Part shown: positions 32,943 to 41,862 of the stretch, one piece after another
How the letters are laid out: the number at the start of each line of letters is the position of its first letter
Numbering within the stretch: the stretch's first letter is position 1
Source: Vibrio penaeicida
GTDB taxonomy: Bacteria > Pseudomonadota > Gammaproteobacteria > Enterobacterales > Vibrionaceae
Assembly: GCF_002933855.1 (NCBI RefSeq)
Contig: NZ_BFAQ01000047.1
Location: forward strand, 1-64,000
Length of the DNA: 64,000 nt
Direction: 5' to 3'
Notes under the pieces: generated by a model
Seen by the model: the letters and a program-made list of their open reading frames with translations, nothing else
Told to the model about the DNA's origin: nothing
Database searches by the model: none
Program-made: the position numbers and the translations under genes

Positions 32943-33125
32943 GGCTACCTCAATATAATTGAATAAGTTATTAAGTGGCTAACTTCTTTTATTAGCTGTT
33001 GAAAGTGATCATATTGGGAAAGAGATGGATGAAAAATACGTCTTTATTGACTATTTTGTTCGAAAAATTTGAATATATGTAAAGCCAACATTACCGCATA
33101 AAGGATTGGTGATTATATACTCAGG

Positions 33126-33148
33126 TATCTTGAGGTGACTTGGGTATA
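33126..33148. repeat. Half copy of Vibrio palindromic repeat
   Basis: The stretch with ATCTTGAGGTGACTTGGGTATA resembles the right arm of the element at 21253-21276. It lies just upstream of the GNAT gene. No left arm remains next to it. Confidence 0.7.
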
Positions 33149-33167
33149 AAGGGAAGAAGGAGTGGAT

Positions 33168-33662
33168 ATGGAAATCAGATATGTAAATTCACAGGATATT
33201 GAGGCGATAACAAACATCTACAATGACTTTGTTGTAAACAGCACTGCAACGTTTGAAGAAAAGCCAGTTTCAACTGAAGAAATGAACCAAAGAGTGGGTA
33301 AGATCCACAGTTATTCTTTGCCTTGGATTGTGATGGTAGAGGATGAAAAGGTTCTCGGGTATGCCTATGCAGGGTTATGGAACAACCGAAGTGCTTACCG
33401 ACACACAACTGAGTCTTCGGTTTATGTTTCTCCTAATGCTTTAGGAAAAGGCATCGGGAAAGCGCTCTATTCTAACTTAATTTCTATTCTCGCAAAGCGT
33501 CGTATCCGTAACGTGTTAGGTGTGGTGAGTTTACCGAATGACGCGAGCATCGCGTTACATCAATCTCTAGGATTTCAAAAAGTAGGGGAATTTAAGAAGG
33601 TTGGATTGAAATTTGGGGAGCTGATCGATGTGAGCTATTGGCAACTGGAGTTAAGAGATTGA
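33168..33662 (+). CDS. GNAT acetyltransferase, phosphinothricin type
   Basis: This protein of about 164 residues resembles Pat/YwnH acyltransferases: ITNIYNDFVVNSTATFEEKPVS, YAGLWNNRSAYRHTTESSVYV, and acetyl-CoA loop ALGKGIGKALYSNL. It closes with HQSLGFQKVGEFKKVGLKF. Members acetylate phosphinothricin or methionine sulfoximine-like amines. AGAAGGAG precedes the ATG at 33168, so I favour that over the GTG at 33162. Its stop overlaps the TTG start of the downstream NUDIX gene. Confidence 0.9.
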   Translation: MEIRYVNSQDIEAITNIYNDFVVNSTATFEEKPVSTEEMNQRVGKIHSYSLPWIVMVEDEKVLGYAYAGLWNNRSAYRHTTESSVYVSPNALGKGIGKALYSNLISILAKRRIRNVLGVVSLPNDASIALHQSLGFQKVGEFKKVGLKFGELIDVSYWQLELRD

Positions 33663-34111
33663 TTTTAGATGAACAAGCCGAACTGGAAAGTCGCATTCTG
33701 AAAGTTTGCCCAGTGGTGGTTAGGCAAAAAACAGGGAAGTGGGAGCTGTTACTGTTCAAGCATCCACTTGCTGGGATACAGATTGTTAAAGGTACCGTTG
33801 AACTCCAAGATACCTCTTATGAACAAGCGGCTATGCGAGAACTGTCCGAAGAATCTGGTTTACACCATGTTTTGAATACTCAATATTTGGGTCGATGGGA
33901 ATCAGGTTATAGAGGTCATATTTGGCACTTGGTACACTGCGAGGTTAACCCGCAACCAGACCGATGGACATTTCATACGTTAGATGACGGCGGGCACGAT
34001 TTTCAATTTTTCTGGCATGATTTGGAAGGAAAAAAGTTACAGGATTGTCATCCGGTTTTTTTAAGAGCGATGGAAAAAATCAAACGTCTGTTGCCGATTA
34101 ACATCGCATAA
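33659..34111 (+). CDS. NUDIX-fold hydrolase, divergent
   Basis: The product is about 150 residues from the TTG at 33659, with GGAG 8 nt upstream. The NUDIX box is recognisable as GIQIVKGTVELQDTSYEQAAMRELSEESGL, in which the REUxEE helix (RELSEESG) is intact but the segment before it is shortened. It is translationally coupled to the GNAT gene by overlapping stop and start. The pair may modify or degrade one type of compound. The substrate is unknown. Confidence 0.8.
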   Translation: MILDEQAELESRILKVCPVVVRQKTGKWELLLFKHPLAGIQIVKGTVELQDTSYEQAAMRELSEESGLHHVLNTQYLGRWESGYRGHIWHLVHCEVNPQPDRWTFHTLDDGGHDFQFFWHDLEGKKLQDCHPVFLRAMEKIKRLLPINIA

Positions 34112-34157
34112 ATAAACCCTTGATAGGATATCTTAATTTTAATTGAAGGAACGCACT

Positions 34158-34466
34158 ATGGCTTTTGAAATGTTAATAGGGATAGAGGTCTCTGACGAAC
34201 AAGGTTACCGCCAATACAGGGAAGCGATGATGCCCATCTTAAAAAGTTACGGGGGAAAATTTGGCTATGACTTTGTTGTATCTGAAGTTTTAATGTCGCC
34301 AACGCCTGAGCCAGTAAACCGAGTGTTTACTCTGATTTTTTCTGATGAGAAGACAAAAGAGGCTTTTTTTGCTGATGTTGAATACGCCAAAGTAAAAGAG
34401 CGCTATTTCAAACCTTCAGTCTCGTCTGTTACGCGCATATCCGAGTACGTTAAACAGATTAACTAG
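34158..34466 (+). CDS. DUF1330-like protein
   Basis: This protein of about 102 residues starts at the ATG at 34158, with AAGGA 7 nt upstream. The ferredoxin-like pattern is MAFEMLIGIEVSDEQGYRQYREAM, then YGGKFGYDFVVSEVL, which fits the DUF1330/EthD-like group. Such proteins are small and cytosolic, with no established activity. It is followed by the DJ-1-like gene 17 nt downstream. Confidence 0.7.
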   Translation: MAFEMLIGIEVSDEQGYRQYREAMMPILKSYGGKFGYDFVVSEVLMSPTPEPVNRVFTLIFSDEKTKEAFFADVEYAKVKERYFKPSVSSVTRISEYVKQIN

Positions 34467-34483
34467 ATGTGTGAGGAGTTGTG

Positions 34484-35077
34484 ATGAAAGTAGGAATAGT
34501 CACTTTAGAAGGGTTCAATGAAATTGACTCTCTAACCGTATTTTCGATGTTGAATCGTTTGAAAGGTATAGGGCTTTCCGCACACATCGTATCGATGTCG
34601 AAATCAGTCACATCAATGAATGGATTGAAGATCGAATCTCATGATCATGTCAAAAACCTTAACTTATACGATGGTGTCGTTTTGGGTAGTGGTATTCACA
34701 CTCAAATGTATTCAAAAAATGACGATTTTCTCGCTCAAATGGCGCTCGCCCCTGAGCAATTGATTGCAAGTCAATGTTCGGGGGTATTGTTGTTGGATGC
34801 GTTAAAAAGTTTGCCTCAAGATAACATTGCTGCGACAGATGATATTACGGCGAATAAGCTTAAAGAAAGTAACATTATTATTTCCAATACTTCTTTCCAC
34901 TCCTATGGAAATGTTGCTACTGCAGGCGGGTGTTTAGCGTCGGAGTATTTAGCAACGTGGTTAGCAGGAAAGTTACTGAATGTTGGTGCTGCCAGGCAAA
35001 TGCTAGAAAGCGTTGTCCCCGTTGGTGAAAAGAGCGCCCGTATCAAGAATGCGTTATCAATAACAGGAATCAAATAA
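34484..35077 (+). CDS. DJ-1/PfpI-like (class I amidotransferase-fold) protein
   Basis: The 197-residue protein opens MKVGIVTLEGFNEIDSLTVF and has the nucleophile-elbow segment ASQCSGVLLL with its Cys around residue 103. A TAGGCLASEYLATWL helix follows. This fits the DJ-1/PfpI family, whose members act as chaperones, glyoxalases or proteases. The ATG at 34484 is chosen for GAGGAG upstream. Its stop abuts the MAPEG gene start, so both are co-transcribed. Confidence 0.85.
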   Translation: MKVGIVTLEGFNEIDSLTVFSMLNRLKGIGLSAHIVSMSKSVTSMNGLKIESHDHVKNLNLYDGVVLGSGIHTQMYSKNDDFLAQMALAPEQLIASQCSGVLLLDALKSLPQDNIAATDDITANKLKESNIIISNTSFHSYGNVATAGGCLASEYLATWLAGKLLNVGAARQMLESVVPVGEKSARIKNALSITGIK

Positions 35078-35470
35078 ATGATCATTGGAATTTATCTAAG
35101 CATCTTGAGCATAATATTTATTATCCTTTCAGCTCAAACAATTGTTACACGGCGTAAAGAAAAAGTGGCTGTTGGGGCTGGTGACAGTAAAAAACTGTTA
35201 AGAGTCTCGCGTGCGCATGCAAATTTTGCCGAATACGTCCCCATTACCGTTATATTGCTGCTCACTATAGAATATCTTGGCGGGCTGGATATGTACTTGC
35301 ACTTTGCAGGCACAATTTTAGTGATAGGACGAATGGTTCACGCGTATGGCATTTCTCAAGTTAGGGAAAACTTTAATTACCGAGTTTTCGGTATGGTAAG
35401 CACATTAACCTGTATTGGCTTGAGCGCGCTTTACCTTTTGTTTCTTTCAATTACAAATTCAGTATCCTGA
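35078..35470 (+). CDS. MAPEG-family membrane protein
   Basis: The 130-residue protein has four hydrophobic helices and the MAPEG pattern RVSRAHANFAEYVPITVILL, then GRMVHAYGI. MAPEG proteins are membrane-bound glutathione-dependent enzymes or relatives. It starts directly after the stop of the DJ-1-like gene. A second MAPEG-type gene lies at 49892. Confidence 0.85.
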   Translation: MIIGIYLSILSIIFIILSAQTIVTRRKEKVAVGAGDSKKLLRVSRAHANFAEYVPITVILLLTIEYLGGLDMYLHFAGTILVIGRMVHAYGISQVRENFNYRVFGMVSTLTCIGLSALYLLFLSITNSVS

Positions 35471-35520
35471 GCCCATCCAAGAAAAGTTGGCTAGATAAAA
35501 AAATAAAATCAGGATAAAAA

Positions 35521-36015
35521 ATGACGGAATCAGAATTACTTCGTTCCCCAGAAATACCTTTAAAAGAAACCAAACCTCAGTTCTACCAGTTAAAAGGCAG
35601 GTTAAATCGAACAGAGTTTGCCTGTTGGGCTACTGCCTGTTTGCTATTGCCCAATTTGTTGGGTCAGTTTGGATTCCTTGTTGTGCCCATTACCTTCTTT
35701 TTCTACGTTCTTTTCATTGTAAAAAGGCTTAGGGATATCGGCTTTTCCCCTTGGTTGGTATTGATTGCGTGGATACCAGTGCTCAATTTCCCCCTCTGTC
35801 TTGTTCCCGGTGATGCAGTAGATAATCGCTTTGGCGAAGTTCCATTTTCATCAAGCTCGATAATTAAAGTACTGTCTGTGTTGCTGCCTATTGTTTATGG
35901 CTCACTCATGTTTGTTTCTTTTATTTCTGTGTTACCAGAATACGCAGAAACGTATCAGCAGTATGAAGCAAAGGCAGAAAACAAGCTCACCGACCCAAGT
36001 GCAAAGAAGGAGTAA
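35521..36015 (+). CDS. DUF805 family membrane protein
   Basis: The 164-residue protein has the DUF805 motif LKGRLNRTEFACW near residue 24, then several membrane helices and FIVKRLRDIGFSPWLVLI. This places it in DUF805 (YhaH-like) inner-membrane proteins of unknown role. It is followed 3 nt later by a small membrane-protein gene in the same operon. Confidence 0.85.
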   Translation: MTESELLRSPEIPLKETKPQFYQLKGRLNRTEFACWATACLLLPNLLGQFGFLVVPITFFFYVLFIVKRLRDIGFSPWLVLIAWIPVLNFPLCLVPGDAVDNRFGEVPFSSSSIIKVLSVLLPIVYGSLMFVSFISVLPEYAETYQQYEAKAENKLTDPSAKKE

Positions 36016-36018
36016 CAA

Positions 36019-36375
36019 ATGGAATGGATCATTGGTGAAGAATACATGCGGTATTGCGAATTTATGAACGACATGAAACCTTGCGTTCAACAAGCAGTCA
36101 GTGAAATCACTCGCCAAATTATGCAGTTTTACGCAATGTTGGGTTCTCTAGTTACACTTTATGTGTTGGGCTTTTTTATTGGTACAGGCGTCACAGTATT
36201 TGACGACGGTGTGAAGCAAGAGATGTCATGGCGATTAAAAATCAGTTACGTGATAGTGATGGCTTGCCTATTTCCAATCTTTTACGCACCATTTTTAAAA
36301 GATGTTCGTTTAATGAAAAGTCGCTATGCGGAAAGCTTTTTAGAGCGTACCGTTATTGTAGAAGGTAAGTATTAG
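36019..36375 (+). CDS. Small two-helix membrane protein, unknown
   Basis: The 118-residue product has two hydrophobic segments (LGSLVTLYVLGFFIGTGVTVF and ISYVIVMACLFPIFYAPFL). The soluble start is rich in Cys and acidic residues (MEWIIGEEYMRYCEF). It overlaps no other gene and lies 3 nt after the DUF805 stop, so it is co-transcribed. The family is not recognised. Confidence 0.55.
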   Translation: MEWIIGEEYMRYCEFMNDMKPCVQQAVSEITRQIMQFYAMLGSLVTLYVLGFFIGTGVTVFDDGVKQEMSWRLKISYVIVMACLFPIFYAPFLKDVRLMKSRYAESFLERTVIVEGKY

Positions 36376-36423
36376 GGGCTCATACTCAAGAGCAATAAAC
36401 GTCAGTTAAATTGATGTTGAAGG

Positions 36424-36454
36424 AAAAAATGCCGACACTAAGTCGGCATTTTTA
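36424..36454. terminator. Bidirectional terminator
   Basis: AAAATGCCGAC pairs with GTCGGCATTTT across the 5-nt loop ACTAA, with A and T runs on each side. It separates the small membrane gene from the convergent outer-membrane protein gene. Confidence 0.9.
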
Positions 36455-36494
36455 ATGCAATCTATACCCAGTTCATAGCAAGAATTATAGGTAT

Positions 36495-36971
36495 TTAGAA
36501 TCTTAGCTGGAATTCAGCGTACATTGATGAAAGTTCAGACTTCGCATCATAGATCTTGTAACCGGTATTCACGGCAATATTTTGCGTTAGCCGTAATCCT
36601 ATTTCGGCACCGTACGAAATACCAAATTTGTTGTCTTTATCAGTACTGCTTTCCTGGAAATAGTAGTTAGTGCCAAATACGCCTGCGATGTGCATTGTTT
36701 CGCTAAGCGGCAATGAAGGTTTTAAGTTCCATGCAATACTGGAAAGTTCGTAGTCATTGTGTTTGCCTAAATCGGTATAGAGCCATTCTGAAGACATCAT
36801 GAAGGTGCTTCCAAGCGGAAATGTATGACCGAAGCTTGCACTTAACCCTGTTTTACTGTCGTTTTGATCTGAAGTTGAAATGTTGTAGCCCAGCCCGAAG
36901 TAGTAACCTTCTTCTGCTTGAGAGTTACAAGAAATAGCCAGCAGAGCCAATGGTAATAGGGATTTTTTCAT
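36495..36971 (-). CDS. Small outer-membrane beta-barrel protein
   Basis: The 158-residue product has a signal peptide ending near NSQAEEG, eight-strand-like alternating segments (YYFGLGYNIST, GLSASFGHTFPLG) and a C-terminal aromatic end (MYAEFQLRF). It resembles OmpA/OmpX-like or opacity-type barrels (OMP_b-brl). It stands alone. The function is unknown. Confidence 0.75.
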   Translation of the reverse strand: MKKSLLPLALLAISCNSQAEEGYYFGLGYNISTSDQNDSKTGLSASFGHTFPLGSTFMMSSEWLYTDLGKHNDYELSSIAWNLKPSLPLSETMHIAGVFGTNYYFQESSTDKDNKFGISYGAEIGLRLTQNIAVNTGYKIYDAKSELSSMYAEFQLRF

Positions 36972-37025
36972 GAGTATTGATAATCTAGATGGTCAGGAGG
37001 GGCGTATTTTGGCGATGAATGAACA

Positions 37026-37062
37026 AAAAGGCGAGCGATTTTGTTAAATCCCTCGCACTTTT
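37026..37062. terminator. Terminator after lldD
   Basis: GCGAGCGATTT (37031-37041) pairs with AAATCCCTCGC (37046-37056) with one mismatch and a 4-nt loop. On the minus strand it is followed by CTTTTTGTTC, so it would end the lldP-lldD transcript. The plus strand also carries a T-tract. Confidence 0.8.
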
Positions 37063-37078
37063 TATTTTAAGTTGCTTC

Positions 37079-38230
37079 CTATAGTGCTTGCTTGTTCAGA
37101 TCAACCAATAAGTCAGAGGAAATATCGGAGATGCTTTTAGCGCCTGTTAATGTCATAGCGACGCGCATTTCTTTTTCATACAAATCAAGCAAGTTTTCTA
37201 CGCCCGCACCGCCTTGTGCTGCCAACGCATACACAAAAGAACGACCAAGTAATGTAAAATCAGCGCCGAGTGCCAGCATGCGAACAACGTCTAAGCCCGT
37301 TCGAATGCCAGAATCGACCATGATCTTTAAATCCCCTTTTACTGCATCTGCAATATTAGGAAGGGCGCGAACCGTTGATAGAACACCATCTAACTGTCGA
37401 CCGCCGTGGTTAGAGACTACAATGCCATCCGCGCCAAATCGAACCGCATCTTTGGCGTCTTCTTCATCCAGAATGCCTTTAATAACCATCGGACCATCCC
37501 AAAAATCTCGGATCCACTCTAAGTCCTTCCAGCTGATTGATGGGTCGAAGTTTGCACCTAACCAGCCAATGTAATCTTCAAGTTTGGTTGGTTCACCACG
37601 ATAGGTCGAAATGTTACCCAAATCGTGTGGTTTTCCTAGAACACCCACGTCAAGCGCCCAACTCGGGTGAAGCATCGATTGGATTACTCTGCGCATCGCA
37701 GCATTAGGACCACTCATTCCAGAATGCATGTCGCGGTAACGAGCACCAGGAACGGGCATGTCCACGGTAAAGACCAATGTCGTTACGCCTGCCGCTTTGG
37801 CTCGTTCAAGTACATTTTGCATAAAGCCGCGATCTTTTAATACATATAACTGGAACCACATTGGTCGTTCTATGGCTGGAGCGACTTCTTCAATCGGGCA
37901 AACCGACACGGTAGACATGGTGAAAGGGATGCCTTTCTTATCAGCGGCTTTGGCGGCTTGAACCTCACCACGGCGAGCATACATGCCTGTTAAACCGACA
38001 GGAGCAAGCCCGATAGGAAGTGACATTTTCTCGCCAAACAATTCAGTGTCTAGATTGAGATCAGACATATCCCGTAGAACGCGTTGACGTAATGCGACGT
38101 CGGAAAGGTCGTCGGTATTATGTCTTAAGGTATGCTCGTTGTAAGAGCCGCCATCAATGTAATGGAACAAAAAGGGTGGCAGTTTTGCTTTTGCTGCAGC
38201 GCGATAATCAGTCGATGCGGAGATAATCAT
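37079..38230 (-). CDS. lldD: FMN-dependent L-lactate dehydrogenase
   Basis: The 383-residue enzyme matches the alpha-hydroxy-acid oxidase family: LPPFLFHYIDGGSYNEHTLR at the start, GLAPVGLTGMYARRGE, and the catalytic-base region IVVSNHGGRQLDG around residue 275 with GIRTGLDVVRMLALGA after it. It oxidises L-lactate to pyruvate at the inner membrane and feeds electrons to quinone. It lies 135 nt downstream of the permease gene in the same direction. A terminator is at 37026-37062. Confidence 0.94.
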   Translation of the reverse strand: MIISASTDYRAAAKAKLPPFLFHYIDGGSYNEHTLRHNTDDLSDVALRQRVLRDMSDLNLDTELFGEKMSLPIGLAPVGLTGMYARRGEVQAAKAADKKGIPFTMSTVSVCPIEEVAPAIERPMWFQLYVLKDRGFMQNVLERAKAAGVTTLVFTVDMPVPGARYRDMHSGMSGPNAAMRRVIQSMLHPSWALDVGVLGKPHDLGNISTYRGEPTKLEDYIGWLGANFDPSISWKDLEWIRDFWDGPMVIKGILDEEDAKDAVRFGADGIVVSNHGGRQLDGVLSTVRALPNIADAVKGDLKIMVDSGIRTGLDVVRMLALGADFTLLGRSFVYALAAQGGAGVENLLDLYEKEMRVAMTLTGAKSISDISSDLLVDLNKQAL

Positions 38231-38365
38231 AATTTCTATCCTGATTTCTATATCTAACTCTTAGGTTCGTGGGCGTTGAGCAAGTTAAGAGTTAAAAAAA
38301 TAAATGGCATTAGCGCCGAATATTGGGCGTCTTTGCGCCCATTAATCTACTTTTAGAACAATTTC

Positions 38366-40057
38366 TTATTTCATTAAGGCATCCGTGACTTGGAAGCCGT
38401 AAATCACCACCATGCCTATCACACCGGTAGCAACAAGGTAGTAGAAAGTTGGGATAACTGTTTTGCGAAGTGTCGCACCTTCACGGCCAAGTAAGCCTAC
38501 CGTAGCAGAAGCAGCGACCACGTTGTGGATGGCGATCATATTACCGGCAGCGGCACCAACCGCTTGAAGCGCGACTACAACCGCACTAGAAATAGAAAGA
38601 GTTTGCGCCACTTCATATTGGAATTGGCTGAACATCATGTTCGAAACGGTGTTGGACCCTGCAATGAACGCACCCAAAGCACCGACAGTAGCGCTTAACG
38701 CTGGGAAAGCATCACCAACCAGCCCAGCAGCAAAGTTTGCGGTAGTAACTGGCATACTCGCAAGGTCGGCACCATTAATACCCGAGTTGATAAAAATCCG
38801 TACCATTGGAATGGTAAACACCAAGACAAAACCTGCGCCAATCAACGTTTTACTGGATTCACCAAACGCTTTTACAAGAGGCGTTGCGCTGCGAGCCTGA
38901 ATGAGCGTGGCAAGTAGCGCAACAAACACTAAGATCCCACCAGGCAGGTAGAGGGGCTGAATAGCAGCGCTTATGCCTGTTTCGCCAAGAATATTGCCGA
39001 ATGATAGGCTGACACTCTTGAGCATATCTTTCAAATCAACGCTTACGCGGCTTGCAACAAGAATAACGGCAAGCAACACATACGGAAGCCACGCAATCGC
39101 AAGGCTCATTGGCTTACTCTTGCTATCTTCTAGATCGATTTTTAACGTACCAAGCCATTCTGCTTGCCATTTATCTTCTTTTTCAAAATCCCACTTGGAC
39201 TTTGGAATGAGGAAGCCATTTTTTGCTGCGAGTACAACGATAGACAAGCCGACCAAACCACCGATAAGTGATGGGAATTCAGCGCCTAGGAAGACACCAG
39301 TTAATGCGTAAGGAATGGTAAAAGAGAGACCAGCAAATACCGCAAATGGAAGAATATCCAACCCTTCAGTCCAGCTACGATTTTTTCCAAAGAATCGAGT
39401 TAACATCATTGCCATTAATACAGGCATTAATGTACCGACAACCGCGTGAATTAGGGAAACACTGGAGGTGATCTGTTGTAGATACGCATCCCACGTTGAA
39501 CCATTCGCAACCAGCGCTTCGCTGATATTGTGTGTATCCAATCCTTTGTTTACGCCAACGATAATAGGTGTACCGACAGCGCCGAATGAAACCGGAGTTG
39601 ATTGGATCATCATCCCCATCAAGACTGCGGCTAACGCTGGAAAGCCAATGGCAACCATAAGAGGGGCGGCAATGGCAGCAGGTGTACCAAACCCAGATGC
39701 GCCTTCAATAAACGATCCAAAACACCAAGCAATGATGATCGCTTGTACTCGTCTGTCGGGAGAGATGTTGGTAAACCCATTGCGGATAACCGAAATAGCG
39801 CCGGTATGTTTTAAGGTGTTAAGCAAGAAGATGGCACCAAACACTATCCACAAAACAGAAACGGTAATCCCCAATCCTTGGAAAATCGAAGCAAGCACTC
39901 GGTTGGTAGACATGTCCCAGAACAAAAGGGCAATAACGACGGTTAACCCAAAGGCAACGGGCATGGCTTTCTTTGCTGGCCAATTTAGACCAACCAGCAA
40001 AATCGCAGCCACCACAATGGGCGAGAATGCGATTAAGGCTAATAGTGTTTCACTCAT
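38366..40057 (-). CDS. lldP: L-lactate permease
   Basis: The 563-residue product has about twelve or more helices and the LctP family segments GFGTPAAIAAPLMVAIGFPALAAVL, GAVGTPIIVGVNKGL and the C-terminal VGALGAFIAGSNTVSNMMFSQFQ. It imports lactate with protons. It is upstream of lldD on the same strand with GAGG before its ATG, so the two form a lactate uptake and oxidation operon. No LldR-type regulator is adjacent. Confidence 0.94.
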   Translation of the reverse strand: MSETLLALIAFSPIVVAAILLVGLNWPAKKAMPVAFGLTVVIALLFWDMSTNRVLASIFQGLGITVSVLWIVFGAIFLLNTLKHTGAISVIRNGFTNISPDRRVQAIIIAWCFGSFIEGASGFGTPAAIAAPLMVAIGFPALAAVLMGMMIQSTPVSFGAVGTPIIVGVNKGLDTHNISEALVANGSTWDAYLQQITSSVSLIHAVVGTLMPVLMAMMLTRFFGKNRSWTEGLDILPFAVFAGLSFTIPYALTGVFLGAEFPSLIGGLVGLSIVVLAAKNGFLIPKSKWDFEKEDKWQAEWLGTLKIDLEDSKSKPMSLAIAWLPYVLLAVILVASRVSVDLKDMLKSVSLSFGNILGETGISAAIQPLYLPGGILVFVALLATLIQARSATPLVKAFGESSKTLIGAGFVLVFTIPMVRIFINSGINGADLASMPVTTANFAAGLVGDAFPALSATVGALGAFIAGSNTVSNMMFSQFQYEVAQTLSISSAVVVALQAVGAAAGNMIAIHNVVAASATVGLLGREGATLRKTVIPTFYYLVATGVIGMVVIYGFQVTDALMK

Positions 40058-40664
40058 ATGTAGGACCTCTAAAAGGCTTTAAGCCATCCGATGTTTAGCG
40101 GAAAAAGCTAAAGCTAAGTAATTTTTATACTTGTGTTATTTATGTTAAATCGGCGTGAATGTAGCGCTTTCGTTTTTATTGATATAGGGAATAAATGAAA
40201 ATGATTAATTCCAAAAGTGACATAATCTTCCCGTTTTACACGTGAGGAAGTAGTAGTCATATGTGACAGAAAAATAGGAATGGCGTATTGTTTTATTGTA
40301 ATAATTTCATATATAACAACGATATAAAATGATGACTGATGCGTAAAATGAACAAGAACTTATCGATTTGATTGTTGCTTTGTATGCTGAAATTCTAGGT
40401 GTAGCAAGCTGATAACAACCCGTTACCTATCTTTCATAGTGTGAAGTTGGTCGCCTCGTCTTACCCATCTAATTCTCACTTTTCTAACTTGGCAATTCAT
40501 TTACTGAACCAATACAGAGGAACGTGTAATTGAAATATTGAAATACCTTTATCTATCTCTTTTCTCAAGCCTAGGCTATTTATGTAAGATTTAAGCGTAT
40601 CTAATTGAAAGTAATGGATTACTGTGCTTTTCTGTTTGGACGTTTCTAATATGGATAACTCGAA
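40058..40664. other. Intergenic region between lldP and S66 peptidase gene
   Basis: This 607-nt AT-rich region has no credible ORF on either strand. It must contain the promoters of the divergent lldP operon and of the peptidase gene. I saw no clear operator, terminator or structured RNA. Confidence 0.5.
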
Positions 40665-41699
40665 ATGAAATACCCAGCCCCTTTAATCGCAGGTAGCACG
40701 ATTGGTGTCACGGCGTTTTCTTCTGGAATTGGAGAAGCGCATGAAGCGCGGTATCAATTTGTTCTCGAATATTTAAACTCGTTACAATTTAGAGTGATAG
40801 AAGGGAATTGCTTAAGAGGGCAGAGTAAACACGTTAGTGCTTCTGTTGAAGAGAGAGCTTCTGAACTGATGCAGTTTTTAATGGACGATGAGATAGATGC
40901 TATTGCGCCACCTTGGGGTGGCGAGTTAGCGATGGAGCTGCTTCCATATCTTGATTTCGAAAAACTCGCTAACGCGAAACCCAAATGGATACTGGGTTTT
41001 TCCGATATTAGTACAATCACATCGGTGCTCGCTTCTAGATTGGGCTGGGCTACTGTGCACTGCTCAAACTTGATGGATCTAACTCAAAATGCGACAGATC
41101 CTTTGGTATCAACTACTTTATCGCACCTTTCACAAAATGAGGGGGAGAGCTTTACCCAGTTCGCTTCCGAAAAGCATACAAAGACTTGGCCACCAATTAC
41201 TGAGAACCCACAAGCTATATTGGAATGTAACATCAATACCAAGTGGAAATGGCTCGTAAAGCCCGAATCAGGATACAGCATAGAAGGCCGATTACTCGGT
41301 GGATGCTGGGACACTCTTCATCATTTGTTTAATACTGAATATCTCGATCTCAATGCTTTTACAAAGGAAGCACCAAAGGGTATTTTGTTGTATCTAGAAA
41401 ATGCTGAGATGCCGCCGGTTGAACTTGCTCGTGTGATTTTAAATATGAAGTTTAGGCAGGTATTTAGTTCTGTTAACGGTATCCTCATTGGGCGAAATTG
41501 TGCCAAAGATGCAGCCGATCAAAATGAGCTCAGTTATCTAGAAGTATTAGAAAGGCATTTGGGTAACCTAGGTATTCCCGTAATTTACGATATGGATATT
41601 GGGCATGTTCCTCCTAATTTAACCCTAATCAATGGTGCGGTAACCAAAGTCACTTTAGATGAGCATGGGGCTGGCGCTATCGACCAGACGTTAATCTAG
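40665..41699 (+). CDS. S66 family peptidase (LD-carboxypeptidase / MccF-like)
   Basis: The 344-residue enzyme has the S66 triad context: nucleophile Ser in WILGFSDIS (about residue 113), the glutamate region LLYLENAEMPP, and the histidine in DMDIGHVPPNLTL near the C terminus. S66 enzymes include cytosolic LD-carboxypeptidases that recycle murein tetrapeptides, and MccF, which cleaves microcin C and similar nucleotide-peptide conjugates. The sequence style and the MccF-like length favour the second group, but the choice is open. It stands alone. Confidence 0.82.
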   Translation: MKYPAPLIAGSTIGVTAFSSGIGEAHEARYQFVLEYLNSLQFRVIEGNCLRGQSKHVSASVEERASELMQFLMDDEIDAIAPPWGGELAMELLPYLDFEKLANAKPKWILGFSDISTITSVLASRLGWATVHCSNLMDLTQNATDPLVSTTLSHLSQNEGESFTQFASEKHTKTWPPITENPQAILECNINTKWKWLVKPESGYSIEGRLLGGCWDTLHHLFNTEYLDLNAFTKEAPKGILLYLENAEMPPVELARVILNMKFRQVFSSVNGILIGRNCAKDAADQNELSYLEVLERHLGNLGIPVIYDMDIGHVPPNLTLINGAVTKVTLDEHGAGAIDQTLI

Positions 41700-41862
41700 T
41701 TCGAGTCAATGTTGATCTACCAACAGACATCCCATGGTGCGGTGTAAGCTATAAGAATGAATCGCCACAGTGGAGACTAGTGTGGGTGCAGGAGCATATA
41801 TTGATAAGGACCTGCTCCCTACTTGAGATATTGCGCACTTACTCGTTTCCAATTGCGATGAT

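Noticed and set aside
28282..36375. Possible Vibrio superintegron cassette array
   Set aside because: The gene set resembles cassettes, but no attC (VCR) repeats, integrase or regular spacing was found between the genes.
36460..36490. Another copy of the Vibrio palindrome near the small outer-membrane gene
   Set aside because: TATACCCAG is shared, but the rest of the arm does not match.
37092..37574. 160-codon open frame antisense to lldD
   Set aside because: It lies opposite a clear enzyme gene and no start signal or domain supports it.
39468..40082. 204-codon open frame antisense to lldP
   Set aside because: It lies opposite a clear permease gene, has the mirror codon bias of that gene, and its translation has no recognisable domain.
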